Assembly (NCBI RefSeq): GCF_018324205.1
Contig: NZ_AP023356.1
Span: forward strand, 3,427,501-3,491,500
DNA length: 64,000 nucleotides
DNA from: Actinoplanes ianthinogenes
Lineage (GTDB): Bacteria > Actinomycetota > Actinomycetes > Mycobacteriales > Micromonosporaceae
Direction of reading: 5' to 3'
Shown: piece by piece, positions 32,001 to 38,147 of the stretch
How the letters are laid out: each line of letters starts with the position of its first letter
Numbering within the stretch: the first letter of the stretch is position 1
Translations under genes and position numbers: made by a program
The notes under the pieces: generated by a model
Seen by the model: only the letters and a program-made list of their open reading frames with translations
Databases searched by the model: none
What the model was told of the DNA's origin: nothing

Positions 32001-34033
32001 GTCATGCCGGTGGGCAGGCCGGTCGCGGTCCAGGCGTACGGCGCGGTGCCGCCGGTACCGGTCAGGGTGAGGGTGCCGGCGACGCCGGTGGTGGCGCTCT
32101 GGTTGCCGGGGTTGGTGGCCACCAGCGGCGTGGCGACGGTCCAGGTGAAGCTGACGGCGCTGGTGCGTCCGGCCGCGTCGGTGACGGTCGCGGTCACCGT
32201 GGCGGTGCCGGCCGTGGTGGGGGTGCCGGAGACGACACCGGCGGTGCTGACGCTGAGCCCGGCGGGCAGACCGGTCGCGGTCCAGGTGTACGGCGACGTG
32301 CCACCGGTACCGGCCAGGGTGAGGGTGCCGGCGACGCCGGTCGTCCCGTTCTGCGCACTCGGCTTCGTCGCGACCAGCGGGGTCGCGACGGCCCAGGTGA
32401 AGCTCAGGCTGGAGGCGCGCCCGGTGGCGTCGGTGACGGTGACCGCGACGGTGGAGCTGCCCGCGGTCGTGGGGGTGCCGGAGACCACGCCGGCGCTGCT
32501 GATGGTCAGCCCGGCGGGAAGGCCGGTCGCCGTCCACGTGTACGGGCTGGTCCCGCCGGTGGCCGCCAGCGTCTTGGAGACGGCGACGCCGGTGGTGCCG
32601 TTCTGCGTGCCGGGGTTGGTGATCGCCGGCGCGTTCGCGGTGACCCAGCTGAAGCTCGCCGTGGCCGTACGGCCACCGGCGTCGGTGAGGGTGACCGTCA
32701 CGGTGGAGGTCCCCGCCGTGGTCGCGGTGCCGGAGACGACGCCGGCGCTGCTGATCGTCAGCCCGGCGGGAAGGCCGGTCGCCGTCCACGTGTAAGGCGT
32801 CGTGCCACCGGTGCCGGCCAGCGTGAGCGTGCCGGCCTTGCCGACGGTGGCCTGCTGCGTGCCGGGGTTGGTGACGGCCGGTTGGGCGGCGACGGTGACG
32901 GTGAACGTGGCGGTGCCGGTGCGCTTCGCGGCGTCGGTGGCGGTGGCCGTCACGGTGGAGGTCCCGGCCGTGGTCGGCGTGCCGGAGACGACGCCCGCGC
33001 TGCTGATCGCCAGCCCGGCCGGAAGGCCGGTCGCCGTCCACGTGTACGGGCTGGTCCCGCCGGTCGCCGCCAGCGTCTTGGAGAACGCGGTGCCGACGGT
33101 GGCGTTCTGGGCGCCGGGGTTGGTCACCGCGGGCGGTACGGCGGTGACCCAGCTGAACGTGGCGGTCGCGGTGCGGCCGGCGGAGTCGGTCGCGGTCACC
33201 GTGACGCTGCTGGTGCCGGCCGTGGTGGGGGTTCCGGAGACCACACCGCTGGTGGCGTTGAGCGTCAGCCCGGCCGGCAACCCGGTGGCCGCCCACGTGT
33301 ACGGGCTGGTGCCGCCGGTCGCGGCCAGGGTGAGCGTGGCCGGCTGGCCGGTGGTGGCCTGCCGGGTGCCGGGATTGGTCACGGCGAGCGCGGCGGCCGC
33401 GACGCTCCAGGTGAACGTGGTGAAGCCGGGAATCTTGGCGGCGTCGGTCGCGGTCACCTTCGTGGTGAAGGTGCCGGCGGCGGTCGGTGTGCCGGTGATC
33501 GCGCCGGTCGACGAGTTGATCGCCAGGCCGGTCGGCAGCCCGGTCGCGGACCAGACGTACGGAGTCTTGGCTCCGGTGGCGGTCATCGCCTGATTGACGG
33601 CGACGTTGACGACCGAGGCCCGGGTGCCGGGATTGGTCACCGTCGCGGCGGTCCCGGTGGTCCAGCTGAACGCGGCACTACCGGCCAGCTTCGCCGAGTC
33701 GGTGGCGGTCACCTTCGCCGCGTACGTCGCGGCGGTTGTCGGCGTGCCGGAGATGACGCCGGTGGCGGCGTTGATCGTCAGGCCGGCGGGCAGCCCGGTG
33801 GCGGTCCAGGTGTACGGGCTCGTACCGCCCGTGCCGGCCACCGTCAGGCTGGTGGCGACACTGATGCCGCTGTACTGCGTGCCGGGATTGGTGACCACCG
33901 GCGAGGTGGCCGCCTCGGCCGCCGGAACGTCGATGAATCCGGCCAGCAACGTCGTCAGACAGACCATCACGTACGTCGTCGTGCGACGCCGCGCCCACGG
34001 CTGCGAAGCCGTTCTTACCCCGTGAATACTCAT
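23009..34033 (-). CDS. Giant secreted Rhs/YD-repeat protein with Ig-like and propeller modules and a C-terminal toxin-like tip
   Basis: A 3674-aa protein. Order of parts: a signal peptide (residues 1-41, RRRTTTYVMVCLTTLLAGF, cut after AAEA); ten Ig-like putative repeats (about 43-888) of about 84 aa with the core SPYTWTATGLPAGLTI; five near-identical modules of about 291-293 aa (about 889-2344) with DGRFVYLLDSCG and GKWLYLYDNAYLWRYDL; a DUF6531-type start (QQHGDPVNTDTGALTEPATD); about thirty YD repeats; the Rhs core with YLHQDRLGSVRLITG; and DPTGLCG near residue 3508. The last 165 residues are variable-type: a hydrophobic Gly/Ala stretch, then a basic tip with DNWFGYDKDREFVKWVHR and DMKRIFDRWVQLGKP. 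That tip is an unrecognised toxin-like domain. AAAGG precedes ATG 34033. Confidence 0.9.
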   Translation of the reverse strand: MSIHGVRTASQPWARRRTTTYVMVCLTTLLAGFIDVPAAEAATSPVVTNPGTQYSGISVATSLTVAGTGGTSPYTWTATGLPAGLTINAATGVISGTPTTAATYAAKVTATDSAKLAGSAAFSWTTGTAATVTNPGTRASVVNVAVNQAMTATGAKTPYVWSATGLPTGLAINSSTGAITGTPTAAGTFTTKVTATDAAKIPGFTTFTWSVAAAALAVTNPGTRQATTGQPATLTLAATGGTSPYTWAATGLPAGLTLNATSGVVSGTPTTAGTSSVTVTATDSAGRTATATFSWVTAVPPAVTNPGAQNATVGTAFSKTLAATGGTSPYTWTATGLPAGLAISSAGVVSGTPTTAGTSTVTATATDAAKRTGTATFTVTVAAQPAVTNPGTQQATVGKAGTLTLAGTGGTTPYTWTATGLPAGLTISSAGVVSGTATTAGTSTVTVTLTDAGGRTATASFSWVTANAPAITNPGTQNGTTGVAVSKTLAATGGTSPYTWTATGLPAGLTISSAGVVSGTPTTAGSSTVAVTVTDATGRASSLSFTWAVATPLVATKPSAQNGTTGVAGTLTLAGTGGTSPYTWTATGLPAGLSVSTAGVVSGTPTTAGTATVTATVTDAAGRTSAVSFTWTVATPLVATNPGNQSATTGVAGTLTLTGTGGTAPYAWTATGLPTGMTVSSAGVVSGTPAVAGDYPVTATVTDAAQRSSTVTFALTVKGPVVVTSPGAQNSVTGAAVDLTLAATGGSGVYTWSALGLPDGLSISAAGVVSGTLTAPATWTVTLTATDNGGRSDKVTFDWNVSAPIVVTGPRTQTGIEKQAASATFAATGGGGTYTWSATGLPGGLTIDAASGAISGTVTGSGVYQPVIRATDAAGRTGTLPVRWDVLAAVASAPIMDAGSVGTVNSALDAGTNGVAVIGSYAYVTKGLQLLQLDKSTGASTVVAGAAEYGCVDGTAGSQARFNANSIPVQVVGSDGRFVYLLDSCGLRRVDPASGATTTLVSQGTFTGYARFGAIAGKWLYLYDNAYLWRYDLITGGTPTQVNITMGNRTTAAIAADDSYAYLWTGEGSLWKVNVSTGAGSVLTSGLTVTGAPTAMLSVGDYVYASFANVLSPARGTTVLRISKSTGATLLVSPSATDTTGLSGVTGMASDGTKLYLADRGSDGSWLKTLTSATPKAPAAVATAPVMDAGSIGTVTGALDSGSNGVAVIGSYAYVNKGLQLLQISKATGASTVLAGTAEYGCVDGSTGAQVRFNANSIPLQVIGSDGRFVYLLDSCGVRRIDPANGATTTVISQGTFTGYARFGAIAGKWLYLYDNAYLWRYDLTGGTKPTQVNITMGNRTTAAIAADDTYAYLWTGEGTLWKVAADNTTGTGTAVVTGLTVTGAPTAMLSVGDYLYASFANVLSPARGTTVLRISKSTGATLLVSPSATDTTGLSGITGMASDGTKLYLADRGSDGSWLKTLTSATAKAPAAVATAPVMDAGSIGTVTSALDSGSNGVAVIGSYAYVNKGLQLLQVNKSTGASSVLAGAAEYGCVDGSTGGQVRFNANSIPLQVIGSDGRFVYLLDSCGVRRIDPANGATTTVISQGTFTGYARFGAIAGKWLYLYDNAYLWRYDLTGGTKPTQVNITMGNRTTAAIAADDSYAYLWTGEGSLWKVNASTGAGSVLTSGLTVTGAPTAMLSVGDYVYASFANVLSPARGTTVLRISKSTGATLLVSPSATDTTGLSGVTGMASDGTRLYLADRGSDGSWLKTLTSATPKAPAAVATAPVMDAGSIGTVPGALDAATNGVAVIGSYAYVNKGLQLLQVNKSTGASSVLAGAAEYGCVDGSTGGQVRFNANSIPLQVIGSDGRFVYLLDSCGVRRIDPANGATTTVISQGTFTGYARFGAIAGKWLYLYDNAYLWRYDLTGGTKPTQVNITMGNRTTAAIAADDSYAYLWTGEGSLWKVNASTGAGSVLTSGLTVTGAPTAMLSVGDYVYASFANVLSPARGTTVLRISKSTGTTLLVSPSATDTTGLSGVTGMASDGTRLFLADRGSDGSWLKTLTSATPKAPAAVATAPIMNAGVVTTVAGGFNYGSNGVALLGSFAYMTKGLQLMQVNKGTGTGTAIAGAAEYGCVDGSTGAQVRFNANSIPLQVIGSDGRFVYLLDSCGVRRIDPANGATTTVISQGTFTGYARFGAIAGKWLYLYDNAYLWRYDLTGGTKPTQVNITMGNRTTAAIAADDTYAYLWTGDGYLWKVNADTGAGTVMATGTGSAPSAMLSVGDYVYAAFTSYPSYRGVTLQRAGKSSGVVELVAGNMSSAPADGLYYDAGFAGITGLASDGTRLYVADSNSSGGWLRVIKKGKRPVDPGGPTLPGETTGGGNPAECIPCSQQHGDPVNTDTGALTEPATDLTVADRAGSLEMSRTYSSAGAGVNSVVGYGWAWPYGVTAQQNTGSSGTGTSGTGTDVIGTLVVRQENGSTATFSAKSTGSFAGAPRLQATAVKNADGTLTFARQNLTTMVFSAAGQLLRQVDVNGQTVSNTYDSAGRPTEITGDSGRKLRFTYDAAGYLASVTSPAGATVTYTHDADGNLTSVTDPTGAVTSYGYGAKHLLTKITNPAGGVTTNVYDESGRVIKQTDPLGRVITFGYVDGDEIGTSTVTITAGNGAKIVEQYLDGQLRSQTKAAGTADAATTTWDYDPNTGQPVMVTAPDGSTETYAYDSAGHRTSRTDALGRTTTWTYDAQGNELTATDPAGHTSSATYDTHGNQLTATDAAGGVRRWTYNADSTLDSETAADGTVIRYTYDAAGNRTGVTGPSRHTTTYGYNADGKVTSVTGPTGGVTTTALDGASRITKVVDPAGGVSRFAYDGSGRRTSETDAEGDVTTRGYDLAGQPVKVTDANGNSTTSAYDEAGQLTAATDQAGHTTRYEYDLRGNRVAEVDPLGRRTTYRYDLADRLLSTTLPSGATTSTTYDAAGEPVKSVDAKGKATTYTYDALGQMTATTDADGRTSVRTYTATGQPETATNPDGSTQRYTYDAAGHVLTFTDADGNKTAYTYDSAGREATRTAPGNLVTRYTYATDGSPDWVTTQPDGTTVTRTYNSAGRLARVDYSDPATADITFTYDAAGRRRTMTDGTGTTTYAYDAFGRLTATTDGAGNRVGLTYDAAGQLTGVTYPGGKTVTYTRDDAGQLTAATDWTGATTRFGWTADGQVATQTTPNGVVSTTTYDPNEQATDITVRKDGAVLGSYGYLYDDAGQIIGDRAGTEQHDYTYSGTAQLASTSTTAGTGSWADGAYTTTPGGALTGLPDGTKLAYNAAQQLTQGTGPGGAETAYTYDGNGNRLTGGAASYRYTSASSLAQVTTAAGTQVGYTTNGSGLRQTRTVGGTTERFVWAALDDLPVLLDDGTHLYLYGPGSTPYAQVSRDGTVEYLHQDRLGSVRLITGSTGAVVGTTTFDPYGNRTVHTGTADSRIGYTGNWTDPVTGLVYLRARDYDPATGQFVSVDPLVDVTRQPYSYVENNPLLMADPTGLCGFWCHVGTGTGIAVVVVAAAAVACAIAEPCGAIALGGLAVGEGLALAGGVAVSGAAIEAGAGAIALGAGAGAISGLWESRGSQWRDHDGDANDCPQRRGTKGKSHRGGKKSDRDNWFGYDKDREFVKWVHRVGKKAENGGDDIDTIEDMKRIFDRWVQLGKPKVK
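27005..31370 (-). repeat. Five near-identical 873-879 bp intragenic repeats (propeller-like modules)
   Basis: Within the Rhs gene, the codons for APIMDAG/APVMDAG recur at 31346, 30473, 29594, 28721 and 27848, giving spacings of 873, 879, 873 and 873 bp. The DNA is very similar between copies, especially in the three middle ones. This suggests recent duplication or gene conversion. The last module is shorter and most diverged (MNAGVVTTVAGGFNYGSNG) and ends at KKGKRPVDPGG. The repeated protein module has Trp/Tyr-rich strands consistent with a beta-propeller; the fold is inferred. Confidence 0.9.
31371..33930 (-). repeat. Ten tandem Ig-like (He_PIG-type) coding repeats
   Basis: Ten units of about 252-258 bp encode the pattern VTNPG...TLAATGGTSPYTWTATGLPAG...GVVSGTPTTAGT...VTATDAAGRT...FSW. 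The central units (4 to 7) are most alike and the first, second, ninth and tenth are more diverged. They form an extended stalk after the signal peptide. The repeats are in frame with the Rhs gene. Confidence 0.9.
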
Positions 34034-34302
34034 ACGCACCTTTGTGAGCGGAGAGATACACGGCAATAGTCCGTTTAATGGCATATGGCTGCCACGGCGG
34101 AATCGGTGCGCCTGCCGACCGGAAAGGACTCACCCCGTCAACTAGTCCGACCCTGGATCGGCCGAACGGACGATGGAGCCGGGGCGGCAACCGAACAGCG
34201 ACGCATCGACACCCTTACGGCAGTCATGCCGGCGGGTGAGCGGGCCGAAGGGAACGGTGAGCCCGGCGATCAGCCAGGCGCCGTACTCCGAAAGGGTCTG
34301 AT

Positions 34303-34788
34303 TTGCGCTCGCTGTTCCGTCGCCTCGCCGTCGTCGCCGCCTTCGTTCCGGCCGCCGCCTTCGGCGTGGCGCTCGCCGCGACCCCGGCCGACGCCGCGCC
34401 GGTCGCCGAGGCGACGCTGCAGGCCGACATCGTGCGGCTGACCAACGTGCAGCGGGCCGCCCACGGCTGTGGCGCGCTCAAGCTGGACGCGCGGCTGACC
34501 ACGGCGGCCCGCGGGCACAGCGCCTACATGGCGCAGTCCGGGGCGTTCAGCCACACCGGCAAGGGCGGCTCGAACTTCGTCGTCCGGGAGAAGGCCGCGG
34601 GTTACCCGAAGCCGTCCGCCGAGAACATCGCCTGGGGTTACCGCTCCGGCAAGGACGTGGTGACCGCCTGGATGAAGAGCCCGGGTCACCGCGCCAACAT
34701 CCTGAACTGCAAGTCCAAGACGGTCGGTGTGGGCGCGGTCTACAGCAAGGGCGGCGCCCCCTACTACACCCAGGACTTCGGGTATTAA
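34303..34788 (+). CDS. Secreted CAP (SCP/PR-1-like) domain protein
   Basis: A 161-aa protein with a signal peptide (RSLFRRLAVVAAFVPAAAFG, cleavage after ADA) and a CAP domain. Visible CAP features: VRLTNVQRAAHGCGALKLDA, the HSAYMAQSGAFSHTG segment with its metal-site histidine, SAENIAWGYRSGKDVVTAWM, and SPGHRANILNCKSKTVGVGA. The start is TTG at 34303 with AAAGG 7 bases upstream; no better start lies nearby. Its stop shares the TTAA of the convergent methyltransferase stop. The 270 bp between it and the divergent Rhs gene holds both promoters; no clear motif was found there. Confidence 0.88.
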   Translation: MRSLFRRLAVVAAFVPAAAFGVALAATPADAAPVAEATLQADIVRLTNVQRAAHGCGALKLDARLTTAARGHSAYMAQSGAFSHTGKGGSNFVVREKAAGYPKPSAENIAWGYRSGKDVVTAWMKSPGHRANILNCKSKTVGVGAVYSKGGAPYYTQDFGY

Positions 34789-35849
34789 GCCTGCACCGCA
34801 GGCTCTTGGCTACGCCCCCGCCGATCCCCCTGCGGCGGGGGCGTTTTCTTTGTCCGGGCGTAGGTGAGCACGGCGTGCCGGCCGAGGAGTTCGCCCTCGC
34901 GGCCGAGCGCGGGGTCGGACGCCAGCCAGCCCTCGATGGCGGCCTGCTCGTCGGGCCGGTTCGCGTCGTCGAAGACGATCGTCGCGCGGTCCGCGAGGCG
35001 CGGGCCGACCACCGGCAGCGCCGGGTATCGACTGTCCGGACCGACCGCCGCCGGCGGCCCGTCGACCAGCAGGAAGTCGACGCCGTCCAGGTCCTCCAGG
35101 ACGGCCGGGTCGTACCAGGAGAAGGTGCGCTCGCCGACCTCCACCGGGGCCAGCGGCGCGTCGCGGACCTCGGCCACCCCGGTCAGGCCGTGCGCGGCCA
35201 GGGCGGCGCGGGTGCGGTTCGCGTACTCCGGCTCATGATCGAGGGAGATCAGCCGGCCGCCGGTCTGCTCCAGCACGTAACCGAGCCAGATCGTCGAGGT
35301 GCCGCTGCCCAGCTCCAGGACCAGTTCCGGGCGCCGGGACCGGACCAGGAAGAGCAGCTCCAGCAGGTCGGTCGGGTTCAGCGCGTAGTCGCCGGAGGAC
35401 GGCATCGGGGCGCGCGGCGTGAACCCCTGGAAGAGCTGGACGGTCGCCTCGACCTCGCGGGGCACGGTGTGCTGCACGGTCCGCAGGCCACGGTCGGCGA
35501 TCCGCTGGACCCGGGCCAGCGCGTCGGTCAGCTCGCGGTGCCGGTCGTCGGCGGCGAGCCGCTGACGTTCCACCGCGGACACCACCCGGCGCTGCGTCGC
35601 GTCCAGCACCACCCGCAGGTCGCGCAGTTCCCGGCGGTCGCCGCGGAGCGCGAGCAGCCGCCGGTTCAGCAGCAGGACCCCGGCCAGGACCAGGGCGAGC
35701 AGCAGGGCGAGCAGGCTGACCGCCACCCGGGTCGCGTCGAGCGCGGCCGCGGTCGCGACGCCGGCCACGAGCAGCGCGGTGAGCCCGGCGGCGGCGACGG
35801 TGCGCGGGCCGAGCTCGCGCGCCCGGCCGGCCAGTGTGCGAAGCCTCAT
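34785..35849 (-). CDS. Membrane-anchored class I SAM-dependent methyltransferase
   Basis: A 354-aa protein. Two membrane helices at residues about 17-35 and 42-62 (VAVSLLALLLALVLAGVLLL) are followed by a short coiled-coil (DRRELRDLRVVLDATQRRVV) and a cytoplasmic methyltransferase domain. SAM-binding motif I is ELVLELGSGTSTIWLG, motif II is RLISLDHEPEYANRT, and the later DFLLVDGPPAAVG is the acidic motif. The closest types act on sugars or lipids in surface-glycan clusters. ATG 35849 overlaps the stop of the GT2 gene upstream by 4 bp, so the two are coupled. Stop codons of this gene and the CAP gene share the palindrome TTAA. Confidence 0.88.
   Translation of the reverse strand: MRLRTLAGRARELGPRTVAAAGLTALLVAGVATAAALDATRVAVSLLALLLALVLAGVLLLNRRLLALRGDRRELRDLRVVLDATQRRVVSAVERQRLAADDRHRELTDALARVQRIADRGLRTVQHTVPREVEATVQLFQGFTPRAPMPSSGDYALNPTDLLELLFLVRSRRPELVLELGSGTSTIWLGYVLEQTGGRLISLDHEPEYANRTRAALAAHGLTGVAEVRDAPLAPVEVGERTFSWYDPAVLEDLDGVDFLLVDGPPAAVGPDSRYPALPVVGPRLADRATIVFDDANRPDEQAAIEGWLASDPALGREGELLGRHAVLTYARTKKTPPPQGDRRGRSQEPAVQA
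34812..34850 (+). terminator. Intrinsic terminator of the CAP gene, inside antisense coding sequence
   Basis: A 12-bp perfect stem ACGCCCCCGCCG / CGGCGGGGGCGT (34812-34823 and 34833-34844) with a 9-nt loop, followed on the plus strand by TTTCTTTG. It lies 24 bp after the CAP stop. The same bases encode the C-terminal KKTPPPQGDRRGRSQ of the methyltransferase on the minus strand. Confidence 0.85.
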
Positions 35850-38116
35850 GTACTGCCACCTCCGGTGCCTGCCGTGGCCGCGGGGGCGACCACACCAAGC
35901 CCTAACGGCGCAGCCTGAGTGGCGTTACGCGCGATCGCCGCCACCCGGTCCACGAACCGATCCGGGTGATGCCCGTCCCACAACGCCCGCCGATCCCGCC
36001 GCCGCCGCTCCGCCACCAGCGCGGGATCCGTCCGATACCGCCGCAACTCCTGCGCCGCTCCGGGACCGGCCGTGCCCGGCGCCAGGGCGATGCAGCCCGC
36101 CGCGGCCGCCTCCAGCGCCGCCCGCTGCGACCCGCCCGGCAGCGCGAAGTCGAGCTGCCCGTAGAACTCCCGCGCCTCCACCTCGGCCGCCCGATAGACC
36201 AGCCGCCCCGCCGGTTGCCGCGGCAGCCGCAGCCCGTCCGCGACCCGGATCCGCACGTCACAACCGGTCAGCCCGTCGAACACGGCCAGCTCCCGCAGAT
36301 CGTGCACCTCGGCCCCGACCACCGGCTGCCGCGCGATCGGCGTGCGGCGAGGCGCGCCGGCAACGGCCACGGTCGGCAGATCGAACGCGGTCAGCGGCAG
36401 GTCCGCGAGGGCCGCCCGGATCGCCGCCGACTGCGGGCACCAGAGCACCGGGACCCGGAAGATCCGCTCGGCCACCGCGCCGCACGGCCGCAGCGCGACG
36501 CGCGGTTCCTCATCGATCAAAAACATTACGGTACGCGGGGAGAGCCTGGTCTCCTCGACAAAGTGATGCCGCAGCACCTCCGCCTGCCGGACCAGCACCA
36601 GCCCGCAGTCCACCCGGTCGGTGAGCACGACCGCCCCCAGCCGGCCCGCGTTGACCAGCCCCTGCACCGCCGGATGCACCGGTTGCCGCCGCACCGCCGG
36701 CCGCCGCCAGTCCTCCAGGTGCAGGATCGCCACCCGCAGCCCGCGCCCGAGCAGCGCCTCGATCTCGGCCAGCCCGGATCGTTGCGACTCGCCCAGCACC
36801 CGCCAGTCGGCGGCGACGATCACGTCGTACGCCACCGTCGCGGCCTGCTCAGAGACGGACCGGGACAGATGCGCGGGCGCCGGGAAGGGCCGATCCCCGC
36901 CGTCGCGCGGCCGGAAGGCCGGCGTGGTCCCGGCGGCGATCCGGGCGTGCCAGGCCACGTAGGCGGAGCGGTACGCGGCGCGGGCCGGGTGCAGCCAGTA
37001 CGGGAGGATCTCGGCGCGCGACAGCGAGCCGGTGGAGAGCCGGATCAGCGCCAGGTGCAGCGGCAGGTGGCGCAGCGCCCGGTCGCCGAAGGCCGCGACG
37101 ATCCGGTCGATGTACTCGGAGTCGCCCCCCTTGCGGACCACGTCGAAGTACCCGGCCCGGTCGAGGACCGCCCGCTTGCGGATCAGCAGGGCGGACGGGT
37201 TGAGCTTGCCCCCGCGCCGGCCCAGCCGGGTCAGCGCCAGGTCCTCGGTGACCCGGCGGCCGTCCGACGTGGAGGCGACCAGCCGCGGATCGTCGAGCAG
37301 CGGCGCGACCTGGATTTCCAGGCGGCGCGGGTGCGACCAGTCATCGGAGTCCTGAAAGGTCACGAAGTCACCCGCGGCGGCGTCCAGACCGGCGTTGCGG
37401 GCCACGTAGGTGCCGCCGTTCACCGGCTGGCGGAGCAGCCGGACCCGCGGGTCGAGCGCCACCGCCCGGTCCAGGACCGCGTCGTGCTCCGGCGGCGACG
37501 CGTCGTCGACGACCAGCACTTCCAGGTTCCGCCAGGACTGCCGGAGGATCGAGCGGACCGCGGTGAGCAGCCCCTCCCCGGGCCGGAACGCGGTGACCAC
37601 CACGGTGATCAGTTCCGGCCGCCGCACCGGGGACGGATCGTCGGTGCACAGCCGGTCGAAGGGCGGCAGGTGCTCCCGCTCGTCCAGCCGGATCGCCGGG
37701 GCCGGCAGCCCGGCGCCGAACCGCCGCAACCACGGCCGCAGCGGACGGCCCGGCTCGCGGAACGGGTTGGCCAGGTCGGTGGCGATCTCGTGGCGCACCT
37801 GCCGGCTCGCGGCGATCCGCGGCGCGCGGGCCAGCTGGGCGTAGACGTCCCGCTGCCGGGCCGGGACCCGCCGCACGCCGAGCATCTCGAACAGCGCCAG
37901 CGCGTCGGCCCGGTCGCCGGGCAGCACGTCCTGCAACGCGATCACCTGGGCCAGGACCGCCACCCGGTCCGGTCTCGCCAGAGCGGGCCGCCGGCCGGTC
38001 CGGGCGGCGTGCAGCAGGCCGGCCAGGTCGCCGGACGCCAGGTCCTCCCGGAGGCCGACCGCGCGGTTGCGCACAGCGGAGGCGACCAGCGCCGCCGGAT
38101 TCTCGTCACCCACCAT
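35846..38116 (-). CDS. Family 2 glycosyltransferase with helical extensions (paralogue B)
   Basis: A 756-aa protein of the same length and domain order as the one at 20169-22439. The GT2 domain shows ITVVVTAFRPGEGLLTAVRS, EVLVVDDASPPE, NGGTYVARNAGLDAAAGDFV and TFQDSDDWSHPRRLE, almost the same words as in paralogue A, while the N- and C-terminal domains are more diverged. MVGDENPAAL at 38116 is the likely start. The gene lies 31 bp after glnD and is coupled to the methyltransferase. It is therefore read with the nitrogen operon unless it has its own promoter. Confidence 0.88.
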   Translation of the reverse strand: MVGDENPAALVASAVRNRAVGLREDLASGDLAGLLHAARTGRRPALARPDRVAVLAQVIALQDVLPGDRADALALFEMLGVRRVPARQRDVYAQLARAPRIAASRQVRHEIATDLANPFREPGRPLRPWLRRFGAGLPAPAIRLDEREHLPPFDRLCTDDPSPVRRPELITVVVTAFRPGEGLLTAVRSILRQSWRNLEVLVVDDASPPEHDAVLDRAVALDPRVRLLRQPVNGGTYVARNAGLDAAAGDFVTFQDSDDWSHPRRLEIQVAPLLDDPRLVASTSDGRRVTEDLALTRLGRRGGKLNPSALLIRKRAVLDRAGYFDVVRKGGDSEYIDRIVAAFGDRALRHLPLHLALIRLSTGSLSRAEILPYWLHPARAAYRSAYVAWHARIAAGTTPAFRPRDGGDRPFPAPAHLSRSVSEQAATVAYDVIVAADWRVLGESQRSGLAEIEALLGRGLRVAILHLEDWRRPAVRRQPVHPAVQGLVNAGRLGAVVLTDRVDCGLVLVRQAEVLRHHFVEETRLSPRTVMFLIDEEPRVALRPCGAVAERIFRVPVLWCPQSAAIRAALADLPLTAFDLPTVAVAGAPRRTPIARQPVVGAEVHDLRELAVFDGLTGCDVRIRVADGLRLPRQPAGRLVYRAAEVEAREFYGQLDFALPGGSQRAALEAAAAGCIALAPGTAGPGAAQELRRYRTDPALVAERRRRDRRALWDGHHPDRFVDRVAAIARNATQAAPLGLGVVAPAATAGTGGGST

Positions 38117-38147
38117 CGGGGCGTTCAACGCGACGGCCCGCCGCGGG

